The position numbers and the translations under genes are program-made. The notes beneath the pieces are model-generated. The model searched no databases and had not been told where the DNA came from. It worked only from the letters and a program-made list of their open reading frames with translations. Positions 28,503-36,737 of a stretch of 64,000 nt of DNA are shown here, in pieces. The stretch lies in NCBI RefSeq assembly GCF_022968795.1, contig NZ_JALJRB010000002.1:248001-312000 (forward strand), in the 5' to 3' direction. Position 1 is the stretch's first letter; every line of letters begins with the position of its first letter. The stretch is from Desulfatitalea alkaliphila (GTDB lineage: Bacteria; Desulfobacterota; Desulfobacteria; Desulfobacterales; Desulfosarcinaceae).

Positions 28503-28655
28503 TTTAAGTTGAAAGAATGCTCTCGATTAGAGATGGTTGGTGTGTGGGGGAGGAGGAGGAGGGGGTGGCACAGGCAACTGGTTGCCGGTGGCCGAAGGCC
28601 AAGAGGGTTTTCACAAAAGCGGCGTCAACCGTGCACCCATCGCCCTGTTCAACTC
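28503..28655 (+). repeat. Dispersed repeat copy E (full-length form)
   Basis: This begins with the shared head TTTAAGTTGAAAGAATGCTC followed by TCGATTAG. It continues with a G-rich stretch and ends in a 68-nt core (28587-28654) that starts GGTGGCCGAAGGCCAAGAG and contains GCGGCGTCAACCGTGCACC. The core is about 85% identical to the inverse copy at 35390-35525. It occupies most of the 376-nt gap before the gene at 28714. Just upstream, around 28420-28445, a short CGGGCAAGC unit is repeated in tandem. Confidence 0.75.
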
Positions 28656-28713
28656 GGTCGAAATGCCGTTTGCCGGGGACCACTGGTGATGCATCGCAAA
28701 TGAAAGGAACCGT

Positions 28714-29172
28714 ATGCGACGCAAAGACAAGGAGATCGCGGATCGTGCGCAAATCGATGCGGTGATACGCCGCGCGCGCATCTGTCGCCTGGGCATGGCG
28801 TGGGACAACCGCCCTTATATCGTTCCCCTCTGCTTCGGCTATGACGGCAGCGCTCTCTATTTCCACAGCGCCCGCGAAGGCCGCAAAATCGACATGCTGC
28901 GAAAAAACGGGGCGGTCTGTTTCGAAATCGACATCGAGGCCCGGGTGCGGGCCGCCGACGAAGCGTGCAAATGGGGAATGGGGTACCGCAGCGTGATGGG
29001 CACCGGCCGCGCCACCCTGCTCTACGATCCCGCCGCCAAGCGCACGGCCCTGGACCTCATCATGGCGCAATACGGATCGGACGCGCCCGTCTATGCCGAA
29101 GCAGCGTTGAACCGCACTTTGATCATCAAGGTGCAAATCGAAGCGATCAGCGGCAAGACATCCGGCCCGTGA
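28714..29172 (+). CDS. Pyridoxamine 5'-phosphate oxidase-like flavin-binding protein (NimA-like)
   Basis: This is a 152-aa split-barrel protein of the pyridoxamine 5'-phosphate oxidase-like superfamily (COG3467, which includes 5-nitroimidazole-resistance NimA proteins). Evidence is RARICRLGMAWDNRPYIVPL at residues 20-39, FGYDGSALYFHSAREGRKID, and the later YRSVMGTGRA strand, which build the FMN/heme-binding barrel. AAAGGAA lies 6 nt before the ATG. The ligand and substrate are not decided by sequence. The neighbours (a repeat upstream, decayed genes downstream) give no clue. Confidence 0.82.
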   Translation: MRRKDKEIADRAQIDAVIRRARICRLGMAWDNRPYIVPLCFGYDGSALYFHSAREGRKIDMLRKNGAVCFEIDIEARVRAADEACKWGMGYRSVMGTGRATLLYDPAAKRTALDLIMAQYGSDAPVYAEAALNRTLIIKVQIEAISGKTSGP

Positions 29173-29235
29173 CCCATGCCGGGCGCCCACGGCACCGTTG
29201 CCGTCACGCGCGTATCGCACCCAAGGCCATGCCCG

Positions 29236-29625
29236 TCAGCGGGTGCTTTGGATGAACCGCACCTTGCGCTCCCGAACCAGTTCCCATTTTCTCCTTTCGG
29301 CGCGCAGGTTGAACAGGCGGATGTCCTTGAAAATCAAATCTTCCTTTCCTTGGGGGATCACTCTCTTCCTTCGCCCTTTCTCGGGCGAATAGATGGAAGA
29401 GTTGCCCTGCGAAGCGATATTGCACAAGAAACGGTCATTTCGGGAAACACCAGCAGGTTGACGTTTTGTCGGACCGCCTTTTCCAGCATGGTGTCGATGC
29501 GGCGCCGCATCGCATCGACGCCGGAAACGCGCAGCCCTACCAGGCCTCCGCCCCGCTCTTCCAATAGCGCCATGGGCAGATCGATTTGGGCGATGCCCAC
29601 CCGGCATCTCTCCGGCTGAACCCGG
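29236..29625 (-). pseudogene. Carbon-nitrogen hydrolase (nitrilase-type) remnant
   Basis: The minus-strand reading RCRVGIAQIDLPMALLEERG..., then RRIDTMLEKAVRQNVNLLVF followed by PEMTV, matches the N terminus of the nitrilase superfamily, including the Glu of the E-K-C triad. It stops after about 65 residues near 29420. A different frame further on gives KEDLIFKDIRLFNLRAERRK to 29236, resembling the C-terminal tail of such proteins. The central part with the Lys and Cys residues is gone. So this is a deletion derivative with a frameshift, not a functional enzyme. Confidence 0.55.
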
Positions 29626-29744
29626 GGCTGGACCGATTGCAGATCGTGCAGCACGAAACGGTATGTGCCCGCACCCTTCTTGCTTTTGGGGCGACGGCAG
29701 CCGTGACCGCGGGCGATTGGCGGTCCGGGGCCGAGGCCGGCAAG

Positions 29745-30126
29745 GGGTGGTCACCCAGAAAATCGAACAGCGGGAGAAGCACATCATCCACATTGCCAAG
29801 CCATGGAAAGTGAATCGTGCCGTCCAGCAGCACAAAACGGGCGTTGGGAATCCGCGTGGCCAGCTCCCGCCCATGGACCATGGGCACGGGGCGATCCCCC
29901 CGGCGGTGGATGACCAGGGTGGGGATAACGAGACCGGGCAGCAGATCGGTCACATCGATGACAAAAAACAGCTCGAGCAGCCTGGCGGCCATTTCCGCCG
30001 TGGCGCAGTGGCGCTGAAAGATGCCGATTTTTCGGGCGGCACGACGAGCATGGGACCCTGGCCGATGCGCATGTAGGCAATGGCGTTGCCCTGGGTGTCC
30101 TTGCAAAAGCGTATCTCTTTTTCCAT
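29745..30126 (-). pseudogene. Alpha/beta hydrolase remnant
   Basis: ATG 30126 opens with MEKEIRFCKDTQGNAIAYMR and GQGPMLVVPP, a usual alpha/beta hydrolase N terminus. After about 40 codons the frame changes, and the reading RLLELFFVIDVTDLLPGLV, PTLVIHRRGDRPVPMVHGRE and RFVLLDGTIHFPWLGNVDD gives the C-terminal part with the Asp and His of the triad. The region with the nucleophile Ser (GxSxG) is deleted, so the gene is nonfunctional. It lies beside a second decayed hydrolase, marking this stretch as decaying DNA. Confidence 0.65.
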
Positions 30127-30458
30127 GGTGCCCCCGTTGGCCAGGATTGCGCAGTCAACGGTTTCGGTGCGGTGGATTGTGGCGGCGAGCGCCGGATGAT
30201 CCGTTGCCGGGCTTGCCGGCCGATGGCTGTGGGCGCGCCGAGACCTGAGCGCGGCCGCCGCTGCGCAAACGATGTAAGAAAATAGGCAGCCTGCCCTGAA
30301 AATCAATTCTTGATCGAATCCGACCAGTTGCCGACCTTTTCAAGGCATGCGATAAACAAGGAGCGGTAGGGTCGCCCAAGACGGCATATCCATGAAAAGC
30401 GTCGACACGTCACACGAAGCTGCCGGCCGATCAACAGGCATTCAAGGAGGGAATTACA
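30127..30458. other. Spacer of 332 nt without recognised gene
   Basis: No gene or clear signal is seen between the decayed hydrolase and the 83-aa gene, apart from the ribosome site of the latter (AAGGAGG at 30444-30450). Promoters for both divergent genes are expected here but none stands out. Confidence 0.4.
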
Positions 30459-30710
30459 ATGACCGAGATCCGCATGACCACCGAAATCCGGACCGACTTC
30501 GACTGCGAGACCACCGGGCTGCCCGCCGAGCGTTGGGGCGAGGCGGTTTTCAAGATTCAGGAGCAGGAGATCGTGATGGAGGTGAGCGTGGAAAAGGACA
30601 TCATCGTGGCCATCATGGTGGATGAGGCCACGGCGTGGAAGGGCACCCTCGCGGGCCTCAGGCAACTGATCAAGGGCGCCAATGCCGGACCGGCAACCAA
30701 AAGCGGCTGA
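30459..30710 (+). CDS. Hypothetical protein, 83 aa
   Basis: This is an 83-aa protein I do not recognise. It has a very strong ribosome site, AAGGAGG, 8 nt before ATG 30459, which supports real translation. The sequence is acidic and strand-rich (EIRTDFDCETTGLPAERW, then FKIQEQEIVMEVSVEKDIIV). This suggests a small beta domain ending in a helix (GTLAGLRQLIKGA). A second ATG at codon 6 could also serve. It is single and unlinked: the next gene is convergent. Confidence 0.6.
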   Translation: MTEIRMTTEIRTDFDCETTGLPAERWGEAVFKIQEQEIVMEVSVEKDIIVAIMVDEATAWKGTLAGLRQLIKGANAGPATKSG

Positions 30711-30783
30711 TGCCGGGGCCGTCGCCGCCACTTTCCCCCATTTGCCGTTGAACCGTCGGCTAAAAATGCACCGCAGGTGACGG

Positions 30784-31911
30784 CTACCCGCCTTGCCGCA
30801 CCAGCTCGATGACCACAATCTGCGGCCGGGTGCCGACGCGCAGCGGGGGTCCCCAGCCGAAGGTGCCGGTGGAGACGAACAGGTGCCGCCCCTCTTTTTC
30901 GAAGTGGCCGGCCACGTGGTCATAGTGCAGGCGGACCAGCCAGTTGAAGGGAAAGATCTGGCCGCCGTGGGTGTGCCCGGACAGCTGCAGATCGATGCCC
31001 AGGGGCACGGCTTGCTCTTCCCAGCCCCAAGGACGATGGGCGATCAGGAGGGTGAAGTGGTCCGGCAGCAGATCGGGGGCCAACTTGTCCAGCTGCCGGG
31101 CCGTGAAGCCGCGGTCCCTGAACCCCCATGCCGGATCGTCGACCCCCACCAACTGGATACCGCTTTCGGGCAGGACGCGGGTCTCGTTGCGCAGCAGCCG
31201 AATGCCGGCCAGTTCGTGAAAATCACGACTGGTCTGCACACCGACGTAGAACTCGTGGTTGCCCACCACGCCGAACTTGCCGAGGGGCGCTGCTATACCG
31301 GACAAGGCCTGGGCCTTGGGTGCCAGCCACTCCGGATGGTCGTTGATTTGATCCCCGGCGAACAACACCAGGTCGGGATTCAGATCCTGGACGAATGCGA
31401 CCAGGCGCGCCACCCGCGCCTGGGTGGTCATCACGCCGAAATGGGTGTCGCTGAGCAACACCACCCGCGCATCCCGCTGAATGTAGGGCGTTTCGATGGT
31501 CAACCGGGGCACCTGCCACTGGGTGGCGCCGTAAAGGCCGTAACCCACGATCAACACCGTGACACCCAGAATCCAGTGCAGTTGACGCCGGCCCCGGGGC
31601 AGCCAAGCACTCCAGGCCGTCGGCAGGGGGCGCGCCGCCAGCTCCAGGACAAAGGCGACCAAGTTCAACCAGAACAGGTAGAAGATGACCCCCACCCACA
31701 GATAGACCAGCCACCAGGCCAAACGCACCGGCGGCTGGGGCCAGGTGGCCGGAATGAAGTGGGCCAGGAAAGGCGTAAAGGTTAACAGAAGGGCGATCAG
31801 CCAGCCGAACAGCAGGAACCGCCGGCCGGCCGCGAGTTGCTTGCCGGCGCGCGCCCAGACCAGGGCATGCATGGAAAAATAGACCAGGGCGGCGATCAGG
31901 AAAAAAGTCAC
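30784..31911 (-). CDS. Membrane-anchored metallophosphoesterase (YkuE/YaeI type)
   Basis: This is a 375-aa protein with four N-terminal membrane helices (about residues 1-145) and a C-terminal calcineurin-like phosphoesterase domain. The metal-binding blocks are complete: LLSDTHFG, FAGDQIND, VGNHEF and LSGHTHGGQ. Relatives such as YkuE and YaeI/LpxG act on lipid or UDP-sugar phosphates, so a cell-envelope substrate is likely. GTG 31911 is chosen because GAGG lies 7 nt before it; a TTG at 31935 would add nine unlikely residues. Confidence 0.9.
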   Translation of the reverse strand: MTFFLIAALVYFSMHALVWARAGKQLAAGRRFLLFGWLIALLLTFTPFLAHFIPATWPQPPVRLAWWLVYLWVGVIFYLFWLNLVAFVLELAARPLPTAWSAWLPRGRRQLHWILGVTVLIVGYGLYGATQWQVPRLTIETPYIQRDARVVLLSDTHFGVMTTQARVARLVAFVQDLNPDLVLFAGDQINDHPEWLAPKAQALSGIAAPLGKFGVVGNHEFYVGVQTSRDFHELAGIRLLRNETRVLPESGIQLVGVDDPAWGFRDRGFTARQLDKLAPDLLPDHFTLLIAHRPWGWEEQAVPLGIDLQLSGHTHGGQIFPFNWLVRLHYDHVAGHFEKEGRHLFVSTGTFGWGPPLRVGTRPQIVVIELVRQGG

Positions 31912-32066
31912 GGCACATCCTCGACTGCGGTGCAAGGCTTGAAAATCGGATCAGACTACTTATAGCTGAAAGAGGGATGGGTCAAGTCCCTGACCACGGG
32001 GAGAAGGCATTCGGAAAAGGACATCCTACACCATGGAGATGAATGACTGAAGCAACAGGAACCCTC

Positions 32067-32426
32067 ATGAGCAAGCCCATAATCGAACATTACACCTTCG
32101 GTCGCATGACCGTGAACGGCAAAGTGTTTACCTCCGACCTGATCATTCACGCCGACGGCAGGATCCAGGACCAGTGGTGGCGGCAACGGGGACATGATCT
32201 GGTACCGGCGGATATCGACGCACTGATGGCAGCGCCGCCCCGCTGCCTGATCATCGGCACGGGCGCCGACGGACGCATGTCCGTGGACAAGCGGGTGCTG
32301 GAACAATGTCGCACGCAAGGCATTGCCCTCGAGGCGTTGCCCACCGCCGAGGCCGCCCGACGCTTTAACGCGGCCGTGGCGCAGGAAGGCACTTCGGTGG
32401 CCGGCTGCTTTCATCTGACCTGTTGA
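32067..32426 (+). CDS. Mth938-like domain protein (DUF498)
   Basis: This is a 119-aa protein with the Mth938/NDUFAF3-like fold: IEHYTFGRMTVNGKVFTSDL at the start and RCLIIGTGADGRMSVDKRVL in the middle match the family. Bacterial members are small cytoplasmic proteins of unknown role; the human relative NDUFAF3 helps assemble respiratory complex I. ATG 32067 with AGGAA upstream fits the family length. ATG 32043 in the same frame, with GGAG 5 nt upstream, is the alternative and adds eight residues. Confidence 0.8.
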   Translation: MSKPIIEHYTFGRMTVNGKVFTSDLIIHADGRIQDQWWRQRGHDLVPADIDALMAAPPRCLIIGTGADGRMSVDKRVLEQCRTQGIALEALPTAEAARRFNAAVAQEGTSVAGCFHLTC

Positions 32427-32507
32427 GCACCCGCGGGCTGTCGCCGACAGACTGAAGCGCCATGCGATCTACATGCGCCGGCATCCACGGATCGCCGCTC
32501 CCGGCGG

Positions 32508-32966
32508 CTATGCGGCAGAGAAGTAGATGTCCAGCACATTACAGTCGTCCCGGCGCTGGTAGTGCATGCGGTGGCTCATCTCCTTTGCCAGCAGGATTCC
32601 CAGACCGCCGATGGGCCGGTCGGCGATATCCCCGTCGAGGTCCGGCGGCGGCTGGTCCAGGGGATTGAAAGGACGCCCCGGATCGATGACCCGCACCAGA
32701 AACAACCCCTCCTCCGCCGCCGGTCCACAACCTACCTCCACCGCACCCGCCGCTTGGCCCTCGAATGCGTGGTGAAAAACATTGACCAGCACCTCTTCCA
32801 AAACCAGGTCGATCTTTGAAATCACCGCCTCCGCCAAGCCGACGGCCCGCCCACGCCCCAGGACAAAGTCGCGAAAAGACGCCAGCGACCCCGCCGATCC
32901 AGGCAAACACAACCACTCCAAAACCGGTTCAGACGAGGTCGTCAAAAAGATGCTCCAATCCGTCAA
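32508..32966 (-). CDS. RsbW-like anti-sigma / switch kinase ATPase domain protein
   Basis: This is a 152-aa stand-alone HATPase_c_2 protein, the fold of RsbW/SpoIIAB kinases. The N box DLVLEEVLVNVFHHAF, G1 block VIDPGRPFNP and G2 block GGLGILLAKEM are intact. Such proteins phosphorylate anti-sigma-factor antagonists or bind sigma factors in partner-switching. No antagonist or PP2C phosphatase is adjacent. The start (TTG 32966) is weakly supported, with no clear ribosome site. A tandem G/T-rich repeat lies directly upstream. Confidence 0.82.
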   Translation of the reverse strand: MTDWSIFLTTSSEPVLEWLCLPGSAGSLASFRDFVLGRGRAVGLAEAVISKIDLVLEEVLVNVFHHAFEGQAAGAVEVGCGPAAEEGLFLVRVIDPGRPFNPLDQPPPDLDGDIADRPIGGLGILLAKEMSHRMHYQRRDDCNVLDIYFSAA

Positions 32967-32989
32967 TCCAAAGGAAATTCAAACCGCAA

Positions 32990-33070
32990 CCCAATAAACC
33001 CCATCAACTCAACAAACCCCAAAAACCCAACAAACCCTGCCAACCCAACAAACTCAATCAACTCAACAAA
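32990..33070. repeat. Imperfect tandem repeat, CAACAAACCC units
   Basis: This is an 81-nt low-complexity stretch made of variations of CAACAAACCC and CAACTCAACAAAC (minus strand: GTTTGTTGGGTT and GTTTGTTGAGTT), with strong strand asymmetry: almost no G on the plus strand. It lies between the rsbW-like gene and the UbiB-family gene, so it would be transcribed as a G/U-rich leader of the rsbW-like mRNA. The spacers are not of constant length and it is not a CRISPR array. Confidence 0.75.
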
Positions 33071-33074
33071 CGCG

Positions 33075-34769
33075 CTACAACTTCCCTGATCGCATGATGG
33101 AGTAGATCAGCCAAAGCCCCAGAATCGTGGCGATGCTGTAGCCGGTCAACCCCAGCAGCTGGGTCAGGGAGACGATCTGCACGCCGAACAAGTCGATTTC
33201 GAACATCAGGGTCTGGTGGGTGGCGTTGAGAATCAGGGCGGCGGCGATGATGGAGGCCGAGAGCACCAACCCGACGATCATACGATTGAGCACCTTTTCC
33301 AGCTTGCCGCTGAGCGGGTCCAGCCCGCCGTGACGCAGCTCCACGCGGTGCTCGCCCATGGCCATGCGCTTGAGCGCGTCGTGGGCCAGCTTGGGCATGC
33401 CCCGCAGGTGAAGCCCCGCGGCGCGGGCTTCGCGCCCCATGTTCTTGAAGATCTTGCGGGCCTCGTAACCCCGTTCCATCAGCCGCCGGGCGTAGGGCCG
33501 CGTCACTTCCAACAGGCTGGCGTCCGATCCCAGGATCTTGCCCAGGGCCTCGGTCTGGATGAAGGTCTTGAGCAGCAGCAGCAGATTGCGCGGCAGTACG
33601 ATACGGTACTTGTACACCAGGCGCATCACCTGGTCGTAGACATCCTTGACCGCGATGGTGCTCAGGGAGCGGCCGTAGAAAGGCTCGGCCACCTCTTTGA
33701 GGTCCATGCGCAGGCTGTGCAGATCCATGGTGTCGGGGTCCACCAGGCCCGCCGCCGCGAAGGCGTCCATCACTAGGTCGTAGTCGTGTTCGGCGAATCC
33801 CAGAAAAAGGTGCGCGATCTGCAGCATGGTCTCTTCGTCCAGGTAGCCGACGATGCCGAAGTCCACCAGCCCCACGCGACCGTCGTACATCACGATGGTG
33901 TTGCCGGGGTGGGGGTCGGCATGAAAGATACCGGACTGCATCAACTGGCGTGAAAAGGAGCGCAGCCCGATCATGGCCACCTCGCGCGGGTCGATGCCGG
34001 CCTGTCGGATCTCCTCCACGCGGTCCATTTTGATGCCGTCGATGTGCGCCATCACCAGCACCGACCGGGCGGTGAAATCCCAATGGACGGCGGGGATGCA
34101 CAGCTCCTGCACATCGGCGAAGGTTTGGGCGAAACGCTCGATGTTGCCCGCTTCCACCAACATGTCCAGCTCGCGGAAAATGGTGCGCTCGAACTCCCGC
34201 ACCAGGTTGACGGCCCCCACCACCTGGCCCAGGTCGAAGCGCTTTTCGATCTTGGCCGCGAAATAGGCCATCAGCTCGATGTCTTTGCGGATGCGCTTGT
34301 GGATGCCCGGCCGGATCACCTTTACCGCCACCCGCTCGCCGCTGTGCAGGCGTGCCGCGTGCACCTGGGCCACCGAGGCGGCCGCCATGGAGGATGGTTC
34401 GAAGTGGGCGAACAGCTCGTTCAGCGACCGGCCCAGCTCCTTTTCAATCACTTCCTGAATCTCGGCAAAGGGCACCGGCGGCACCCGGTCCTGCAATTTG
34501 CTCAGTTCCTCCACGTATTCCGGCGGCAGGATATCGCCCCGCGTGCTCAGCAGTTGCCCCAACTTGATGAAGCTGGGGCCCAGCTCTTCCAGGGCCTTCC
34601 GCACCCGCACCGGATCGGGCAATCCCGGCGGCACCGCGCCCGCCTTGCTCGCCCGGCGGCCGCGCAACCGCTCCACCACCTCGCCGAGGCCGTGCTTGAT
34701 CAGAACGCTGGATATGGCGCCGAAATGGCGAATGCCGCGCAGACGCCGGCTGGGAAAAGGAAACACCAT
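33075..34769 (-). CDS. ABC1/UbiB (AarF) family atypical protein kinase
   Basis: This is a 564-aa ABC1/ADCK/UbiB-family protein with two C-terminal membrane helices (about 505-560). The KxGQ motif FIKLGQLLSTRGDILPPEY (about residue 66), the alanine-rich loop AAASVAQVHAA in place of a glycine loop, the ATP lysine in VAVKVIRPG, ADPHPGN and the DFG block LVDFGIVGYL are all conserved. UbiB-type proteins support quinone biosynthesis or lipid handling through ATPase activity. In an anaerobe, menaquinone is the likely link, but no men or ubi genes are nearby. The zinc-ribbon protein gene ends 12 nt upstream, so the two form an operon. Confidence 0.92.
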   Translation of the reverse strand: MVFPFPSRRLRGIRHFGAISSVLIKHGLGEVVERLRGRRASKAGAVPPGLPDPVRVRKALEELGPSFIKLGQLLSTRGDILPPEYVEELSKLQDRVPPVPFAEIQEVIEKELGRSLNELFAHFEPSSMAAASVAQVHAARLHSGERVAVKVIRPGIHKRIRKDIELMAYFAAKIEKRFDLGQVVGAVNLVREFERTIFRELDMLVEAGNIERFAQTFADVQELCIPAVHWDFTARSVLVMAHIDGIKMDRVEEIRQAGIDPREVAMIGLRSFSRQLMQSGIFHADPHPGNTIVMYDGRVGLVDFGIVGYLDEETMLQIAHLFLGFAEHDYDLVMDAFAAAGLVDPDTMDLHSLRMDLKEVAEPFYGRSLSTIAVKDVYDQVMRLVYKYRIVLPRNLLLLLKTFIQTEALGKILGSDASLLEVTRPYARRLMERGYEARKIFKNMGREARAAGLHLRGMPKLAHDALKRMAMGEHRVELRHGGLDPLSGKLEKVLNRMIVGLVLSASIIAAALILNATHQTLMFEIDLFGVQIVSLTQLLGLTGYSIATILGLWLIYSIMRSGKL

Positions 34770-34781
34770 GATTGCCGTCCT

Positions 34782-35030
34782 TTATTGCGACGGGTCGCCC
34801 TCTTCCGGCGTCACCCGCGTCCACTTGCGTTGGATTTCGGCCCGCTTCTCCTCATCGGCGACGTAGCTTTCCAGCAGACCGCAGTCGACGCACACGTAAT
34901 TGTCCAGGGGGGCCATGGAGGCAAGGCTGACGGGAATGGAGTTGCTGCCGAACGGGCCGCCCTTGAGGGGCATGTCCGTGGCCGCATAGACCTCTTTGGA
35001 GCCGCACTTGGGACATTGACCGCTTTTCAT
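34782..35030 (-). CDS. Small zinc-ribbon protein
   Basis: This is an 82-aa cytoplasmic protein with two CxxC knuckles, CPKC (residues 6-9) and CVDC (about 47-50), separated by about 37 residues, which should bind one zinc. The end is charged (EEKRAEIQRKWTRVTPEEG). ATG 35030 is preceded by AAAGGAG with 5-nt spacing; an upstream in-frame start at 35081 has none. It ends 12 nt before the UbiB-family gene and is probably its operon partner. No function is known. Confidence 0.7.
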   Translation of the reverse strand: MKSGQCPKCGSKEVYAATDMPLKGGPFGSNSIPVSLASMAPLDNYVCVDCGLLESYVADEEKRAEIQRKWTRVTPEEGDPSQ

Positions 35031-35389
35031 GGGAACTCCTTTCGCTGAGACGTGACCCACCTTGCGCCGGGCCATGGACAATGGGCCGGAACCGTAAGTG
35101 GTTAGCGACTTTTATGAACCAAAGCGGTAGCGCTGTCAATTGGGAGAAGCGATTGCCGTGGGAGGGGCGTTGCTTTGGGAGGGGGGTTGCTGTTGAATGG
35201 TGCGTATGGCGATACGTATGTTCGCGCGCCTGATGGTGGGGAGCGTTGAACGACCACCGGCGGGTGGATCGGGTCTTATTGGGCAAGGCGGATAGCGTTC
35301 ACGCCACATGCACAAACAATCCGGTTGCCGCTGTTTCGGTTGTCAGGACACAAGAGCGCCCGGGCAGTTTCGGCTCTGGCGCCGGTATC

Positions 35390-35525
35390 TGTTGAACAAG
35401 GCGATAGGTGTACGGTTGACGCCGCATTTATGAAACAACTCTTGGCCTTCGGCCACCCCCGACATCCCCGAAACACTCGCTCTCCCCTTACACACAAACA
35501 CACCTAAGCGACAGAATTCATTAAC
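35390..35525 (-). repeat. Dispersed repeat copy F (inverse of copy E)
   Basis: On the minus strand this begins GAATTCTGTCGCTTAGGTGT and ends in the core GGTGGCCGAAGGCCAAGAG...GCGGCGTCAACCGTACACC (35391-35458). The core is the same as in copy E at 28587-28654 with about ten differences. The 563-nt gap 35031-35593 in which it lies has no other gene that I can support; the part 35031-35380 shows nothing clear. Confidence 0.75.
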
Positions 35526-35593
35526 AAAACAAATGTGGCCAATGGTTTGAACATAAAGGATTGATGGGGTTCTAACTGAGTAAAAAATGGGCT

Positions 35594-35866
35594 ATGGTTT
35601 TCTTTTCATTCTTGGATGTAATAGGCTTACTGATAATTTGGTGGGCAATTCATCAAACACAACATGTCTATTTTAGTGTCGCAGCACATGCCGTGCTCAC
35701 CGATCACATCTCTTTTCATAGCAGAACAGGATTGGGTTTCTTTCCAGGCATATTATTTCCGGTCGCTCATGCTATAATGATTTGCAAATATTTATGGCCT
35801 GAAAGTTGTTGGAACAGCAGAGGAATTTTGGTGGAAACGGATCCTTGTTTGCCGGTGGATTGCTGA
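35594..35866 (+). CDS. Doubtful small membrane protein, 90 aa
   Basis: This is an AT-richer open frame with a hydrophobic N-terminal helix (VFFSFLDVIGLLIIWWAI) and a second weak hydrophobic part (GLGFFPGILFPVAHAIMIC). It has no clear ribosome site and matches no family I recognise. It is followed by a strong hairpin at 35905, which supports plus-strand transcription ending there. It could be a genuine short membrane protein or a remnant. Confidence 0.25.
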   Translation: MVFFSFLDVIGLLIIWWAIHQTQHVYFSVAAHAVLTDHISFHSRTGLGFFPGILFPVAHAIMICKYLWPESCWNSRGILVETDPCLPVDC

Positions 35867-35904
35867 TAAAACCGGTTGAAAAGACCATTTTTCGCGGCGG
35901 GATG

Positions 35905-35947
35905 GTGTCCTCCCCGCCCCTTGAGGGACGGGGAGGACACTATTTTG
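35905..35947 (+). terminator. Strong hairpin, likely intrinsic terminator
   Basis: There is a perfect 12-bp inverted repeat, GTGTCCTCCCCG (35905-35916) with CGGGGAGGACAC (35929-35940), and the 12-nt loop can pair further (CCC/GGG around TTGA). TATTTT follows on the plus strand. No T run follows on the minus strand, so it best fits the end of a plus-strand transcript, though it may also block readthrough from the convergent porin gene. Confidence 0.65.
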
Positions 35948-35978
35948 CTTAGATGTATATTGTGAGAGGGCAGTCGAC

Positions 35979-36737
35979 TTAGAAGCTGCGTGATAGGGTG
36001 AAGACGTATTTGTCGCCGCCCATGCCGTCGAAGTACTCTCTTTCATTGGTATTGTGGTAGCTTAGGTCGAGGCCAAAACCCACCAGGGTGGTGGAGAGGC
36101 CTGCGCGCCAATGGTAGTAGGTTACGCCTGATTTACCGCCCAGACCTCTGCCGCCGCCAGTATAAAAACCACCTTCACGGTCATAATAGCCACCTTCCAG
36201 TCCAAGGCCCAGGTTCCATGGCAGCACCAGGTCCAGGCTGGCGTTGTAGTAATTCAACACCCCATCATCACCTGAAAATTCCGGCGAATAGGTGTAGCCG
36301 ACACCCAAAGTAGGGCTCAGAAACATGTCTGCGAAGGTGTAGGACAGGGTGCCGACAAATTCCCAATAGTTCCATTCGGCCTCGTCGTCATCGGCCCCTG
36401 GGTAGTCGTAGTAATTGGCCGACACGCTGAAGGCCAAATTGCCGATGTTGTCGCCGTAACCCAGGTAGTATCCCAGCTCCAAGTCGTTGGAGGGCTCACC
36501 GCTGTGCCAGCTGCTGGCCCAGATGCCGGCAAAGATACCGAGATCGTTGAAGTAGTCCACCGTTCCCTGGATGGCCGGCATTTTGTCCGAGAAGGAAACA
36601 CCGCGGGACACGTAGTCGGTGGTCAGGTAGATGGTGGCGCCGAAGTTGTCTTTGCCGAAATAGGTGTTCTGGGCATAGGCCGTGCCGCTGAAAGCCAGCA
36701 AGGCGATGAGCAAGATTCCGATAACGCTTTTCTTCAT
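35979..36737 (-). CDS. TorF-family putative outer-membrane porin
   Basis: This is a 252-aa outer-membrane beta-barrel protein. It has a Sec signal peptide (MKKSVIGILLIALLAFSGTAYA, cleaved after AYA), then alternating strands with aromatic girdles, and ends in a C-terminal Phe (FTLSRSF), needed for barrel assembly. The N-terminal mature block TIYLTTDYVSRGVSFSDKMP, followed by AIQGTVDY, matches the TorF porin family (TIGR02001). AGGAGG lies before the ATG. It may be a general or specific channel. The choline-oxidation operon lies upstream on the same strand (209 nt), but a link is not shown. Confidence 0.85.
   Translation of the reverse strand: MKKSVIGILLIALLAFSGTAYAQNTYFGKDNFGATIYLTTDYVSRGVSFSDKMPAIQGTVDYFNDLGIFAGIWASSWHSGEPSNDLELGYYLGYGDNIGNLAFSVSANYYDYPGADDDEAEWNYWEFVGTLSYTFADMFLSPTLGVGYTYSPEFSGDDGVLNYYNASLDLVLPWNLGLGLEGGYYDREGGFYTGGGRGLGGKSGVTYYHWRAGLSTTLVGFGLDLSYHNTNEREYFDGMGGDKYVFTLSRSF

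Noticed and set aside
29176-29619. Plus-strand open frames opposite the decayed hydrolases.
   Set aside because: The minus strand shows clear nitrilase and alpha/beta hydrolase similarities, while the plus-strand readings have none.
32990-33070. Repeats resembling a CRISPR array.
   Set aside because: Units are about 10-13 nt, vary in sequence, have no unique spacers, and no cas genes are nearby.
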